This document shows positions 7,664 through 16,700 of a DNA stretch of 64,000 nt, in pieces. Each line of letters opens with the position of its first letter. Positions within the stretch are counted from its first letter, which is position 1. The stretch lies in NCBI RefSeq assembly GCF_007971525.1, contig NZ_CP042437.1, positions 6,076,001 through 6,140,000 on the forward strand, written 5' to 3'. Below the pieces are notes generated by a model. The model worked only from the letters and a program-made list of their open reading frames with translations. It was not told where the DNA came from and did no database searches. The translations under genes were made by a program, and so were the position numbers. Source of the stretch: Mucilaginibacter ginsenosidivorax (GTDB lineage: Bacteria > Bacteroidota > Bacteroidia > Sphingobacteriales > Sphingobacteriaceae).

Positions 7664-8905
7664 TTAAAATGAATATCCTACACCCAGATTTATCAGCGTG
7701 TTACTGGTTTTATAAGGCAATGCTACAGGGCTTGGGTTTATTATCAATGCCGGGTTTTGCGCGCCGCTATGGGCCAGCCTTACGTCGGCCTTTACAACCA
7801 CGTTGCGTAGGGGCAGATAAGTAAAGCCTGCAACTACAAAGTTTTGGTTAAGGGTTTGGTCGGTTATGCCATTTGCGGGGATACCCGAATTAAGGTTAAG
7901 CTTTTCATCCCGTACAAAAACAATCAACTGGGCAGGGTTCGTCTTTCCGTAGTTGCTCCGAAAAAGTAAATCATATCCAATTTCGGCATAAGCGCCGTAC
8001 ATGGTTTTGGGTGTATTGCTGGCATAGGCCCGGTTTATTTTATCGGCATCCGGGATAGATGCTATAGTGCCCAATACCTTAACCGAAAGCCCCTGGTTAT
8101 TATATTGTATATCGCCCTCGCCCATGGCTACGGGTGTGCCAAATATGCCCGAGTTTAAGCCAAGGCTATCGGCCTCAGTTTTTCGTATGCCTACCGTACC
8201 ACCGTAGTAGCCCGATAACTGTGCTTTAAAGCTACCCTGGTAATATTGCAAAGCGCCGGTTACGGCGAGGTTGGTGCCGGTAGCATTACGCCCTTCAAAG
8301 CGCCCGTCAACTATGCCCGTTCCGTGCGTGAAACCGGCAGCACTCAATCCGTTCATTATCCCTAATGAGTAATTAACGGGCAGGTTATTTAAGCGACCAT
8401 AAAATCCTATGCCCAATTCGCGCCAGGTGGCCGGGATAACCAATGCTTCTACATAGTTACGTTCGTTACCATTAAAGGTGGTAGGCAGGTGATTTTCGTT
8501 CAGGATGCCTATGCGTGGCAAAAACAAACCAGCCACAATATATTGATTAGGATTAAGGCTGAACTTTAAATAGGCTTGCTCAATAGTAATTTCGCCGCCG
8601 GGCTGGCCGCCGTTAACTTTGGCATCTTCCAGCTCAAGTTCTGAGAAAAACGAAATCCTGTTGCTAAACTTATGGCCCACAAACAGTACAAAACGTTCCA
8701 GGTCAACCCTGGCAGTTCCCTGATTGGAGTTGTACTGGTAGAAAGCATTTCCGTAGCCACCTATTGAGGTGTTGGTAAGAACGGAGTTTTTTGCAGTATT
8801 GTTATTAAGGGAATCTTCTGCTGTTGAATTATTGGGCTGTTGTGCTAACAATGCGCCCGAGATAAATAAAGATATTATGAGTAAAGTATAGTTTTTGCCA
8901 TGCAT
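7664..8905 (-). CDS. Outer-membrane porin-like beta-barrel protein
   Basis: 413 residues with a signal peptide (ends ALLAQQ), then alternating aromatic and polar strands and a final YKTSNTLINLGVGYSF with the C-terminal Phe typical of barrel proteins. The blocks IGGYGNAFYQY, ELELEDAKV and EQAYLKFSLNPNQYIVAGLFLPRIGILNE resemble phosphate-selective porin O/P-like or carboxypeptidase-free porins of Bacteroidetes. It is first in the iron-type operon, directly followed by the Rieske gene. It may admit iron complexes or another small solute; the substrate cannot be read from sequence. Confidence 0.8.
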   Translation of the reverse strand: MHGKNYTLLIISLFISGALLAQQPNNSTAEDSLNNNTAKNSVLTNTSIGGYGNAFYQYNSNQGTARVDLERFVLFVGHKFSNRISFFSELELEDAKVNGGQPGGEITIEQAYLKFSLNPNQYIVAGLFLPRIGILNENHLPTTFNGNERNYVEALVIPATWRELGIGFYGRLNNLPVNYSLGIMNGLSAAGFTHGTGIVDGRFEGRNATGTNLAVTGALQYYQGSFKAQLSGYYGGTVGIRKTEADSLGLNSGIFGTPVAMGEGDIQYNNQGLSVKVLGTIASIPDADKINRAYASNTPKTMYGAYAEIGYDLLFRSNYGKTNPAQLIVFVRDEKLNLNSGIPANGITDQTLNQNFVVAGFTYLPLRNVVVKADVRLAHSGAQNPALIINPSPVALPYKTSNTLINLGVGYSF

Positions 8906-8925
8906 CGTCGTATGTTCTTTGACGG

Positions 8926-8957
8926 CAAAACTATAAGTTAATTAGACTTAATCCAAA
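8926..8957 (-). promoter_or_regulatory. Promoter of the porin-Rieske-imelysin-DHOR operon
   Basis: Read on the minus strand: TTTG (8957-8954), a 20-base spacer and TAGTTTTG (8933-8926), matching TTTG-N19/20-TAnnTTTG. The ATG of the porin gene is 20 bases downstream. Confidence 0.55.
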
Positions 8958-8961
8958 TAAA

Positions 8962-8980
8962 ATTTAAAATGATTCTAAAT
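8962..8980. promoter_or_regulatory. Fur-like 19-bp palindrome upstream of the iron-type operon
   Basis: ATTTAAAAT-G-ATTCTAAAT is a 9-1-9 inverted repeat with one mismatch, just upstream of the -33 element. A weaker palindrome (ATTAGACTTAATCCAAAT, 8941-8958) overlaps the -33 box. A/T-rich 19-bp palindromes beside iron genes are usual Fur sites; the exact consensus in this lineage is not known to me, so the call is a suggestion. Confidence 0.45.
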
Positions 8981-9075
8981 AAGGGTATTGAAAAGTAAGA
9001 AACGAACTGATCAACTTATTTGAACGGATGTAGAGTCAAAATAATAGGAAACTTAATAATGTAGCTTTTAGGGAT

Positions 9076-9759
9076 TCAATCGCGCCACAAATAAGGAAAA
9101 AGCAATAATGCTGTTGTAATTACAATGGCGTTAATGGCAAAAAGAACGCCGATATCGCCGTAACTCAGGCTGCGTTCTATACCATCCATTGCTCTTTTGC
9201 TTAGGCGGATAAGTATGAGTATCACCGGAATAATTACCGGGAAGCTTAAAATAGCCATGAGCGTGCCGTTATTGCCGGCTTTGGATGCTATGGCCGATAT
9301 CATGGTAAATACGGTTGAAAAGCTGATGCTGCCCATTAATACCGCCAGCAAATAAAACCATAAGTCGCCAAGTTTATTGGTGAAAAAAACCTGGTATACC
9401 AGCAAGGCTAAAAAGCTAATGAGCGTCATCAGCAAAATATTGTATATGGTTTTTGAAAGTATAATGGCCTGTGGGCTGGCAATGGAGTAGTAATACAGTA
9501 ACCGGCTTTTACTCTCCTGCATAAAGCTTTTGGCAATGGCATTCACCGATGCAAACAACATAATGATCCAAAACAAGACATTCCATACCAGCGGGTAGGC
9601 TGTAGTGCCGCTTAGGCCTGAGCTTTGATTGAACGAGATATAGCAAACAAACACGGTAGATACTACGTAAAGTAAAACGCCGTTAAAAGCATATTTTGAC
9701 CGCCACTCCAGCAAAATTTCTTTTTTTAACAAATGGACGGTTTCCTGAACAAGCTTCAT
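9076..9759 (-). CDS. ccmB: CcmB-like heme exporter membrane subunit
   Basis: 227 residues with about six hydrophobic segments. The N-terminus (LLKKEILLEWRSKYAFNGVLLYVVST), the WIIMLFASVNAIAKSFMQESKSRLLYYY loop and the long PVIIPVILILIRLSKRA segment are the CcmB pattern. CcmB is the membrane part of the CcmABC heme exporter used in cytochrome c maturation. Neither ccmA nor ccmC is beside it. The next gene on the same strand is the porin of an operon that includes a di-heme cytochrome, 170 bases away, with its own promoter. Confidence 0.85.
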   Translation of the reverse strand: MKLVQETVHLLKKEILLEWRSKYAFNGVLLYVVSTVFVCYISFNQSSGLSGTTAYPLVWNVLFWIIMLFASVNAIAKSFMQESKSRLLYYYSIASPQAIILSKTIYNILLMTLISFLALLVYQVFFTNKLGDLWFYLLAVLMGSISFSTVFTMISAIASKAGNNGTLMAILSFPVIIPVILILIRLSKRAMDGIERSLSYGDIGVLFAINAIVITTALLLFPYLWRD

Positions 9760-9798
9760 ACGGCAAAGGTAATAATTTGTGATAAGGGATTTCAGGCA

Positions 9799-9830
9799 TT
9801 TGTTTGATAGCCCCGATTACTTTAATTTTG
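9799..9830 (+). promoter_or_regulatory. Promoter of ogt
   Basis: TTTG (9799-9802), a 20-base spacer and TAATTTTG (9823-9830) fit the Bacteroidetes consensus; the ATG follows 16 bases later, so the leader is very short. Confidence 0.45.
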
Positions 9831-9846
9831 ATTACAATTAAAACTC

Positions 9847-10332
9847 ATGACCGTAGCCTATTATCGTACCCCCATCGGAATCGTTCGGATTACACAGACT
9901 GATGAATTTATTTCGGGGATCTCTATCCGGGATGAAGAATATGAGATAGAGCCGGCCTGTACCCCGTTGTTGCAGATGGCTATTGACCAGTTGCAGGAAT
10001 ACTTTGATGGCACAAGAAAAACCTTCGATTTTCCTATCAGGCAGCCTGGCACCGATTTTCAGCAACAGGTTTGGGAATCCCTGTTAACTATTGAGTACGG
10101 CACCACAACAACTTATCTGCAGCAATCTCAACAAATGAACAACCCATTGGCGATAAGGGCCATTGCTGCCGCCAATGGGAAAAATAACCTTTGGGTTGTA
10201 GTTCCCTGCCATCGGGTGATAGGGTCAGACGGCAGTTTAACCGGCTACGCGGGCGGCCTTTGGCGTAAGCAATGGCTGCTGCAACACGAAGCCAACGTTA
10301 TGGGCGTAGGACAAACCAGGTTAAACTTTTAG
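9847..10332 (+). CDS. ogt: Methylated-DNA--protein-cysteine methyltransferase
   Basis: 161 residues, the usual size for Ogt. The active-site motif PCHRVIG has the acceptor Cys at 121; the helix-turn-helix region FQQQVWESLLTIEYGTTTTY and the Asn hinge (AAANGKNNLWVVVP) precede it, and GYAGGLWRKQWLLQHE follows. The protein repairs O6-methylguanine and O4-methylthymine by suicide transfer. It overlaps the 3' end of the convergent hybrid-kinase gene by 12 bases (10321-10332), so the two stop regions share sequence. Confidence 0.95.
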   Translation: MTVAYYRTPIGIVRITQTDEFISGISIRDEEYEIEPACTPLLQMAIDQLQEYFDGTRKTFDFPIRQPGTDFQQQVWESLLTIEYGTTTTYLQQSQQMNNPLAIRAIAAANGKNNLWVVVPCHRVIGSDGSLTGYAGGLWRKQWLLQHEANVMGVGQTRLNF

Positions 10333-12264
10333 CTTATGGGTACGACCACTTAATAGCTTACTTATTTTTTCGTGCAATTGATACGGCTGAAATGGTTTGG
10401 ATAACACATCGTTCATCCCGGCTGTTAAAGCTTCCTGCTGCTCATAGCCAAATGAAGCTGCCGAAAGTGATATAATAGGTATACTTCGTTTAGGCTCCTC
10501 AAAATCAACCCTGATAGTTTTTGCCGTTTCGTAACCATTCAAATCGGGCATATGGGTATCCATCAATATAATATCGTAATGGTTGTTCCTTAACTTATCA
10601 AGCACTTTACGGCCGTTATCAACCATATCAACCTGCACCTGCCAGTCTTTAAGTATTTTCGATAGCATAAACTGGTTTACCATATTATCTTCGGCTACCA
10701 ATACACTAACATTTAAAAAAGGGGCAAGTGCTTTATCTGGTCTCGCACCGGGCTTTTCAACCGGTTTGGCCGAAATTGTGAACCAATTATAAAAACTGAA
10801 GGTGCTGCCTTCGTCAATTTTGCTGTTTACCGTCAGTTCGCCGCCTTTTAGTTCAACCAATCTTTTTACTATGGCAAGCCCAAGCCCGGTGCCTCCGTAT
10901 TTACTCACCGTATCCTCATCGGCCTGCTCAAATGATTCAAACACCCGGTTAAGCTTATCTTCGGGAATTCCTATGCCGGTATCTTCAACACTATATTTTA
11001 CCCTTACTTTATCGGCGTGCTTTTGTATAACCGATACCTTTAGCTTTACATATCCCCTTTCGGTAAACTTAATGGCATTACTGAGCAGGTTCATCAATAT
11101 CTGGTTTAAACGCAACGAATCAACCATCATATACGGCGGCAACTCAGGATCTATTTCTAAGAAAAACTCGATGTCTTTTTCATCGGCCCTGAATTTCAGG
11201 AGGTCGAATACCGATTTGATAATATCGTGTACATTATTCGCAGTACGAATAATATTAAATTTCCCGGCCTCGATTTTTGAAATATCCAACACATCGTTAA
11301 TAACCCCAAGTAATGATTTTGATGAAGTTTCCAATAAATCAAGCATTCCCCTTTGCTGCTCATCAACATTAGTTTTTAGCAGCATGGTGGTAATGCCAAT
11401 AATACCGTTAACAGGTGTGCGGAGTTCATGGCTCATATTGGCCAGGAAAGTTTCCTTAACTTTTTTAGTATACTCTGCCTGATCCTTTGATTTGATGAGC
11501 TGTTCCTGGTAGCTTTTTTGAGGAGATATATCGCTGATATTGATAAATATCATTTTATTATGGTACGATGCACGGCATTCGCCCCATATTACCCGTTTAT
11601 CAAACCGTTCAAACCTGCCTTCAAATACCGCGAAGGGCAAATTATCTTTAATAATTTCGCCCAGTTTTTTTCTAAATGCCGGTTGATGCTCGGTTATGGC
11701 CAGATTAACTATGCTCTTGCCCAGTAATTCGGTGGGTTTAAAGCCCAAAATACTTTCAACTGCCGGGTTAATATTGTCAATCCGCAGGGTTTGCGCGTCA
11801 ACAGAACAAATGATATCTGCGGAGTTTTTTACAACTATCGAATAATTTTGTAACTCCTGGTTTTTTATTTTGATTTCGGCCTGTGCGCGGGCAAGGTGTA
11901 CAAATGAATCAACTTTGGCCGATGTTATATACGGATCGAGCGGCTTATACAGGTAATCAACCGCGCCGGTCCCCAGCCCTTTAACGGCGTATTTGGTTTC
12001 CTTTGATATAGCGGTAACAAAAATTACCATAATATCCCTGGTGCGCGGATTTGATTTAAGCATCTCTACCAATTCAAAGCCATCCATTTCGGGCATTTGC
12101 ACATCAACCAACGCTATGGCAATTTGGGTTTCCCAGGCTATTTTAAGAGCTTCATTAGGGGATGTTGTAGAAAATATGCGGATGTCATCGCGTTTTAATA
12201 AGGCTTCAAGCGCTATTATGTTCTCTTCTCTGTCATCAACAATAAGAATATTTACAGGGGTCAT
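10321..12264 (-). CDS. Hybrid sensor kinase: REC-PAS-HisKA-HATPase-REC
   Basis: 647 residues with no membrane segment. Order: receiver at about 5-125 (VDDREENIIALEALL, phospho-Asp in VDVQMPEMDG), linker helix, PAS at about 140-255, HisKA with the phospho-His in FLANMSHELRTPVNG near 287, HATPase near 335-510 (NAIKFTERG, DTGIGIPEDKL, GGTGLGLAIV), and a second receiver near 525-640 (ILMDTHMPDLNG). It is the last gene in the operon with the large hybrid kinase, cheR and cheB. The N-terminal receiver suggests it takes phosphate from an upstream kinase, possibly the large one. Confidence 0.92.
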   Translation of the reverse strand: MTPVNILIVDDREENIIALEALLKRDDIRIFSTTSPNEALKIAWETQIAIALVDVQMPEMDGFELVEMLKSNPRTRDIMVIFVTAISKETKYAVKGLGTGAVDYLYKPLDPYITSAKVDSFVHLARAQAEIKIKNQELQNYSIVVKNSADIICSVDAQTLRIDNINPAVESILGFKPTELLGKSIVNLAITEHQPAFRKKLGEIIKDNLPFAVFEGRFERFDKRVIWGECRASYHNKMIFINISDISPQKSYQEQLIKSKDQAEYTKKVKETFLANMSHELRTPVNGIIGITTMLLKTNVDEQQRGMLDLLETSSKSLLGVINDVLDISKIEAGKFNIIRTANNVHDIIKSVFDLLKFRADEKDIEFFLEIDPELPPYMMVDSLRLNQILMNLLSNAIKFTERGYVKLKVSVIQKHADKVRVKYSVEDTGIGIPEDKLNRVFESFEQADEDTVSKYGGTGLGLAIVKRLVELKGGELTVNSKIDEGSTFSFYNWFTISAKPVEKPGARPDKALAPFLNVSVLVAEDNMVNQFMLSKILKDWQVQVDMVDNGRKVLDKLRNNHYDIILMDTHMPDLNGYETAKTIRVDFEEPKRSIPIISLSAASFGYEQQEALTAGMNDVLSKPFQPYQLHEKISKLLSGRTHKLKV

Positions 12265-12293
12265 GTAATATTGATTAGTGTATGGTGAATTAC

Positions 12294-12881
12294 CTATGTA
12301 CTTAATAATGTAAAAATTTCGTCAGTATGTAAAATATATTCTGCGGCTCCAATATTAATTGCAGCCGTTGGCATTTCGGTCATTTCGGCATCTTCCGGAT
12401 GCTGTGCAATGGTGGTGGCGCCGCTATTTCTTAATTTAAGCAATCCTTCCGCACCATCCTGGTTTGCACCTGATAGCAATATGGCAATGCAACGCTCTTT
12501 ATAAACTTCGGCCGCGCTTTCAAACGTTACATCAATAGATGGCTTTGAAAACCAAACCGGTTCCGATACGTCAAGTGCAAATGTTCCCTCTTTTTCAATT
12601 AAAGTATGGTAATTTGCGGGCGCTATGTAAATAGTATTCTTATTTAGAATATCCTTGTCGCCAATTTCGCGCATTAACATACGGCTGTTTTCTGCAAACA
12701 GTTTTTCAATCTCGCTAAAAAAATTTTTTTTGCGATGAATTACAATAATTACAGTTTTGTTTAGGTCGGGAGCCAATAGTTTAACTATCTGAAACAATAT
12801 TTTAAACGAACCGGCAGAGCCACCGAGTAGCAGTATTTCGGCAGATTTCCAACGTTCAAGCAGGTTTTTATCAGGAGCCAA
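12294..12881 (-). CDS. cheB: CheB-type methylesterase domain protein
   Basis: 195 residues, only the catalytic domain of CheB; the usual N-terminal receiver is absent. The Ser (LLGGSAGSFKIL, S22), His (VIIVIHR, H49) and Asp (LLSGANQDGAEG) of the catalytic triad are visible. The start overlaps the 3' end of cheR by 11 bases. CheB removes methyl groups from receptor glutamates or deamidates glutamine. No chemoreceptor gene is in the operon, so the substrate may be a coiled-coil of the kinases, an inference drawn from similar CheB/CheR/kinase clusters. Confidence 0.9.
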   Translation of the reverse strand: MAPDKNLLERWKSAEILLLGGSAGSFKILFQIVKLLAPDLNKTVIIVIHRKKNFFSEIEKLFAENSRMLMREIGDKDILNKNTIYIAPANYHTLIEKEGTFALDVSEPVWFSKPSIDVTFESAAEVYKERCIAILLSGANQDGAEGLLKLRNSGATTIAQHPEDAEMTEMPTAAINIGAAEYILHTDEIFTLLST

Positions 12882-13701
12882 TTTTTTGATAAATATTTTC
12901 CTTTGGATTAATCACCTTAAACTTCTTTTTAAAAGTATCTGAACGGATTGTTTCTTTACTCCCCAGGCACAAGTAGCCCAATGGGCATAAACTTTTATAA
13001 AAAAGCTCGAGGATGTGTTCCTGCAACTCAGTTTCAAAATAAATAAATACGTTACGGCAACTTATAAGCTGAAACTCGTTGAATATCCCATCTGAAACGA
13101 GGTTATGTACCGAAAACAACGTATTTTGTTTCAATTCATTGTGTATCGAAGCTGCATCGTACAAGATAGTAAAATGATCTGAAATAGAACCTTTCAGCCC
13201 CGTAAATTGATAATTTTCTGCATAACTTTTTATATTACGCAAGCTGTATATGCCCCGGCGGGCTTCCCTTAGTACCTCAGTGTTAATATCGGTGCCGTAA
13301 ATGAACGATTTATTGCTAAGGCCCGCTTCACGCATCAGGATGGCCATCGAATATACCTCCTCGCCGGTTGAGCAGCCTGCTACCCATATTTTAGAATGTT
13401 GATAAGTGGAAAGGTAGGGGATAACCTGGCTGTTTAAACCTTTGTAAAACGAAGGGTCGCGAAACATCTCTGTAACATTCACGGTTATCTCTTCCAAAAA
13501 CTCCTGGAAAAAGTCCTGGTTGTTTACCAGCGCATGCTTAAGGTCATAAAAGCTTAGTTTTTTAAGCTGCATAATCCTGGTAATCCTGCGCTTTAATGAG
13601 GCTTTGGTGTAGCCCGAAAAATCAAACCCATGCATCCTTTTTACAAGGTCGATAAGTTCGGTTATTTGGGCTGCGGTTAAAATTACGTTAGTATCAGTCA
13701 T
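12871..13701 (-). CDS. cheR: CheR-type protein-glutamate methyltransferase
   Basis: 276 residues. N-terminal helical domain (LIDLVKRMHGFDFSGYTKASLKRRI), then VNVTEMFRDPSFY, the SAM-binding VAGCSTGEEVYSMAI and the later LISCRNVFIYFE, all standard CheR blocks. It methylates glutamates using S-adenosylmethionine. It lies 3 bases downstream of the large kinase gene and overlaps cheB by 11 bases, so translation is probably coupled. With no receptor gene near, it may modify the long coiled-coil of the neighbouring kinase (inference). Confidence 0.93.
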   Translation of the reverse strand: MTDTNVILTAAQITELIDLVKRMHGFDFSGYTKASLKRRITRIMQLKKLSFYDLKHALVNNQDFFQEFLEEITVNVTEMFRDPSFYKGLNSQVIPYLSTYQHSKIWVAGCSTGEEVYSMAILMREAGLSNKSFIYGTDINTEVLREARRGIYSLRNIKSYAENYQFTGLKGSISDHFTILYDAASIHNELKQNTLFSVHNLVSDGIFNEFQLISCRNVFIYFETELQEHILELFYKSLCPLGYLCLGSKETIRSDTFKKKFKVINPKENIYQKIGS

Positions 13702-13704
13702 AAA

Positions 13705-16700
13705 TTAACTTTCCAGCCATAGTTGCATCAGCGAAATTAGCCTGTCCATATCAACCGGTTTGGTAATATAATCATTAGCGCCCGCCGCTATACATTTTTC
13801 GCGGTCGTCTTTCATTGCTTTGGCTGTTAACGCTATTACGGGCAATTTGGCCCATTTGTTTTGCTTGCGGATGTACCTTGTGGCTTCGTAACCATCCATT
13901 TTGGGCATCATGATATCCATCAAAACAATATCAATGTTCGGGATCTCCTCCAGCTTGGCTATGGCTTCTTCGCCATCGTTGGCAATTTCCACAATAAGGT
14001 CATAGCTTTGCAGGGCGCTGCTCAGGGCAAAAATATTGCGCATATCATCATCAACAATAAGCACTTTTTTGCCTTTTATGGCGTCCTTGCCTTTAGCCGG
14101 CAATTTAGGTTTTGATGTTTGCGCCGTTTGGCCGCCGGCAGATGATTCGCTGATTTTATTCAGGAACAGGTTAACCTCATCAATTAGTCTATCGGCAGAT
14201 TTATTTGTTTTAACTACCATTGCGTTTGCATATTGCATAAGCCTGTTTACCGATGTTTTATCCAGCTCCATAGCAGTGTTGACAATTACCGGCAACGAAG
14301 TAAAGCGATCAACCTCCTTAATCTTGTCTAACAAATCCAGGCCCGAAATGTCGGGCAGGTTTAAATCAAGTATAACGCATTGATACTCATTCTCGTGCAG
14401 CATCCTAAATGCCGATTCTCCGTCAAACGCCTGGTCTACTGTAATGCCCTGGCCCTGCATCATATCTTTTAAAGCCTGGCTTTGGGCTTTATGGTCTTCT
14501 ACCAGTAATATTTGCTTAAACCGGGTTCCGCTTTGCAACATGATATCTGCAAACAGTTTATCCAGCGTTTCGGTATTAATGGGCTTTTTAAGGAAGCTAA
14601 TGGCGCCTTCTTTTTGTACGCGATTAGCCGCCGCTTCGCCTGCCGACATCAGGTGTACCGGGATATGTATGGTATCTTCATCTGCTTTTAGCTCTTTTAA
14701 TATCTGCCAGCCATCTTTGCCGGGCAGCATTATGTCAAGTATTACAGCATCAGGCTTGGCTTCTTTCACGGTTTCTACAGCGCGGGTGCCTTCATAAACT
14801 ATAATAGATTTATAGCCATGATCACGGGCATAATCCTGCAGTATGCCGGCAAAATTTTTATCATCTTCTACAATTACCACTAACGGCTCGTGGTTATCTT
14901 CCCGGGTTATGGCTTTAGCGGGCTTCAGGAAGCTACTTTCGGCCTTGAAAGTTTGGGCTGTTGGTAAAACCTCGTCATGCACAACCGGTACTATTTTGGC
15001 CTCAAGGGGAATCGTCAATATAAATTCGCTGCCTATTCCCGGCTCACTGGTCATGGTTATGCTGCCGCCCAATAATAAGGCCAGCTCACGGCTAATGGAT
15101 AAGCCCAATCCTGTGCCGCCATATTTGCGGCTTGTTGAACCATCGGCCTGCTGAAAGGCTTCAAATATAATCCGTTGTTTTTCGGCAGGGATACCTATAC
15201 CCGAATCTTTGATGGCAAAGTTGACGGTATTTTCTTTAAGCCCGGGTTTTACATTGATGGAAATTGAGCCATTCTCGGGCGTAAACTTAAACGCGTTTGA
15301 GAGCAGGTTTTTTATCACCTGCTCAACCCTTACCTTATCGGTAAATATGGTTGAAGGCACATCCCCGGCAATGCTGGTGGTGTATTTTATTTTTTTGTTA
15401 CTTGCTACTTCGGCAAACAACATTTCCATATCGTCCACAATTTCGGATATCCTGATGTCCTCATTTTGCATATCCAGCTTGCCCGATTCTATCTTGGATA
15501 AGTCCAGTATGTCGTTTATCAATGTAAGTAAATCGTTGCCCGCATTGAAAATTACGCTGGCGTATTTAATCTGATCTTCAGATAGGTTGGCCGGCTTATT
15601 GTCTTTTAGGATACGGGCCAGCACCAGTATGCTGTTAAGGGGGGTGCGCAGTTCGTGGCTCATGTTTGCCAAAAACTCCGATTTGTATTTGCCGGTAGTT
15701 TCCAGCTCGTCAACTTTAATATTAATGGCTGCACGCGCCTCTTCAATGGCCTGGTTTTTTTCTTCAAGCAAGCTTGCTTTTTCTTCAAGCTCGGCGTTAA
15801 TCGTACGTAACTCTTCCTGTTGTACCCGCAATTCCTCTTCAGATGCCTGCAACATTTCTGTTTTATTTACCAATTCTTCGTTGGTAACGCGCATTTCTTC
15901 CTGCTGCGCTTCCAGTTCTTCGGCTTGTTGCTGGGTTTCTTCAAACAGGTCGTGCATGATGGTGCGGGCCTGGGCGGTATTTACAGCAATACCAATATCA
16001 TTGGCTATGGCTAAAATATAACCACGGTCTTTTTCTGCCAATTCGCCGGCAAAGGCCACTTCCATTACGCCTTTTAGCTTTTTGTCAAAAAAGAACGGAA
16101 TGATAAAAGTTTGGGTTAGTAATTCTTTAACTACCGATGAAGACAGTTCCAAACTATCGTTCAGCTTGCCTTTTACCACAGCCGCTTTTTCATCGGCAGC
16201 TACCTGGCCAACCCAGCCTTCGGTTAACTGTACCCGTTTCTTTATTAAATTTGGATTATGAAATGCGTAGGATGCGTATAATTCAAGGATATGCTGCCTA
16301 TCGTCATATAAATAAAATGTACCTGCGGCAGCCTTGGTATAAGCACAAACTTCGGCCAAAATATTATGAGATAATTCTTTTTCGCTTTGCTGGCCCTGCA
16401 TTTTTTCGTTAAGTGCACCTGTGCCGGTAAGCAACCAGTTTTTGGCTTCATTTTCGGCAAGCACTATACCCAATTCGGTGTTGGCAACCTTAATTTCTTC
16501 TTCTATCTTTTTCTGCTGATCAAATGCTGTTTGAATGTATCTGAACAAAAACAGGATGATAAATAGGAATATCAACGATCCGCAGGCTATAACGGTAATA
16601 GCCATTTTTGATGCTTTTGCCGAGCTTTGTTTGCGAATGTTGAGAAGCAGGTTTTCGTTTTCTATTACCCTGCTTACCAGCCCGCGTATGTTATCCATGT

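Noticed and set aside
10802..11482. Long plus-strand frame opposite the hybrid kinase
   Set aside because: Ser-rich antisense of a conserved kinase gene; the motifs belong to the minus strand.
14036..16021. Several plus-strand frames opposite the large hybrid kinase
   Set aside because: Shadow frames: composition is Ser/Leu-rich and no motifs are visible, while the minus strand has complete domains.
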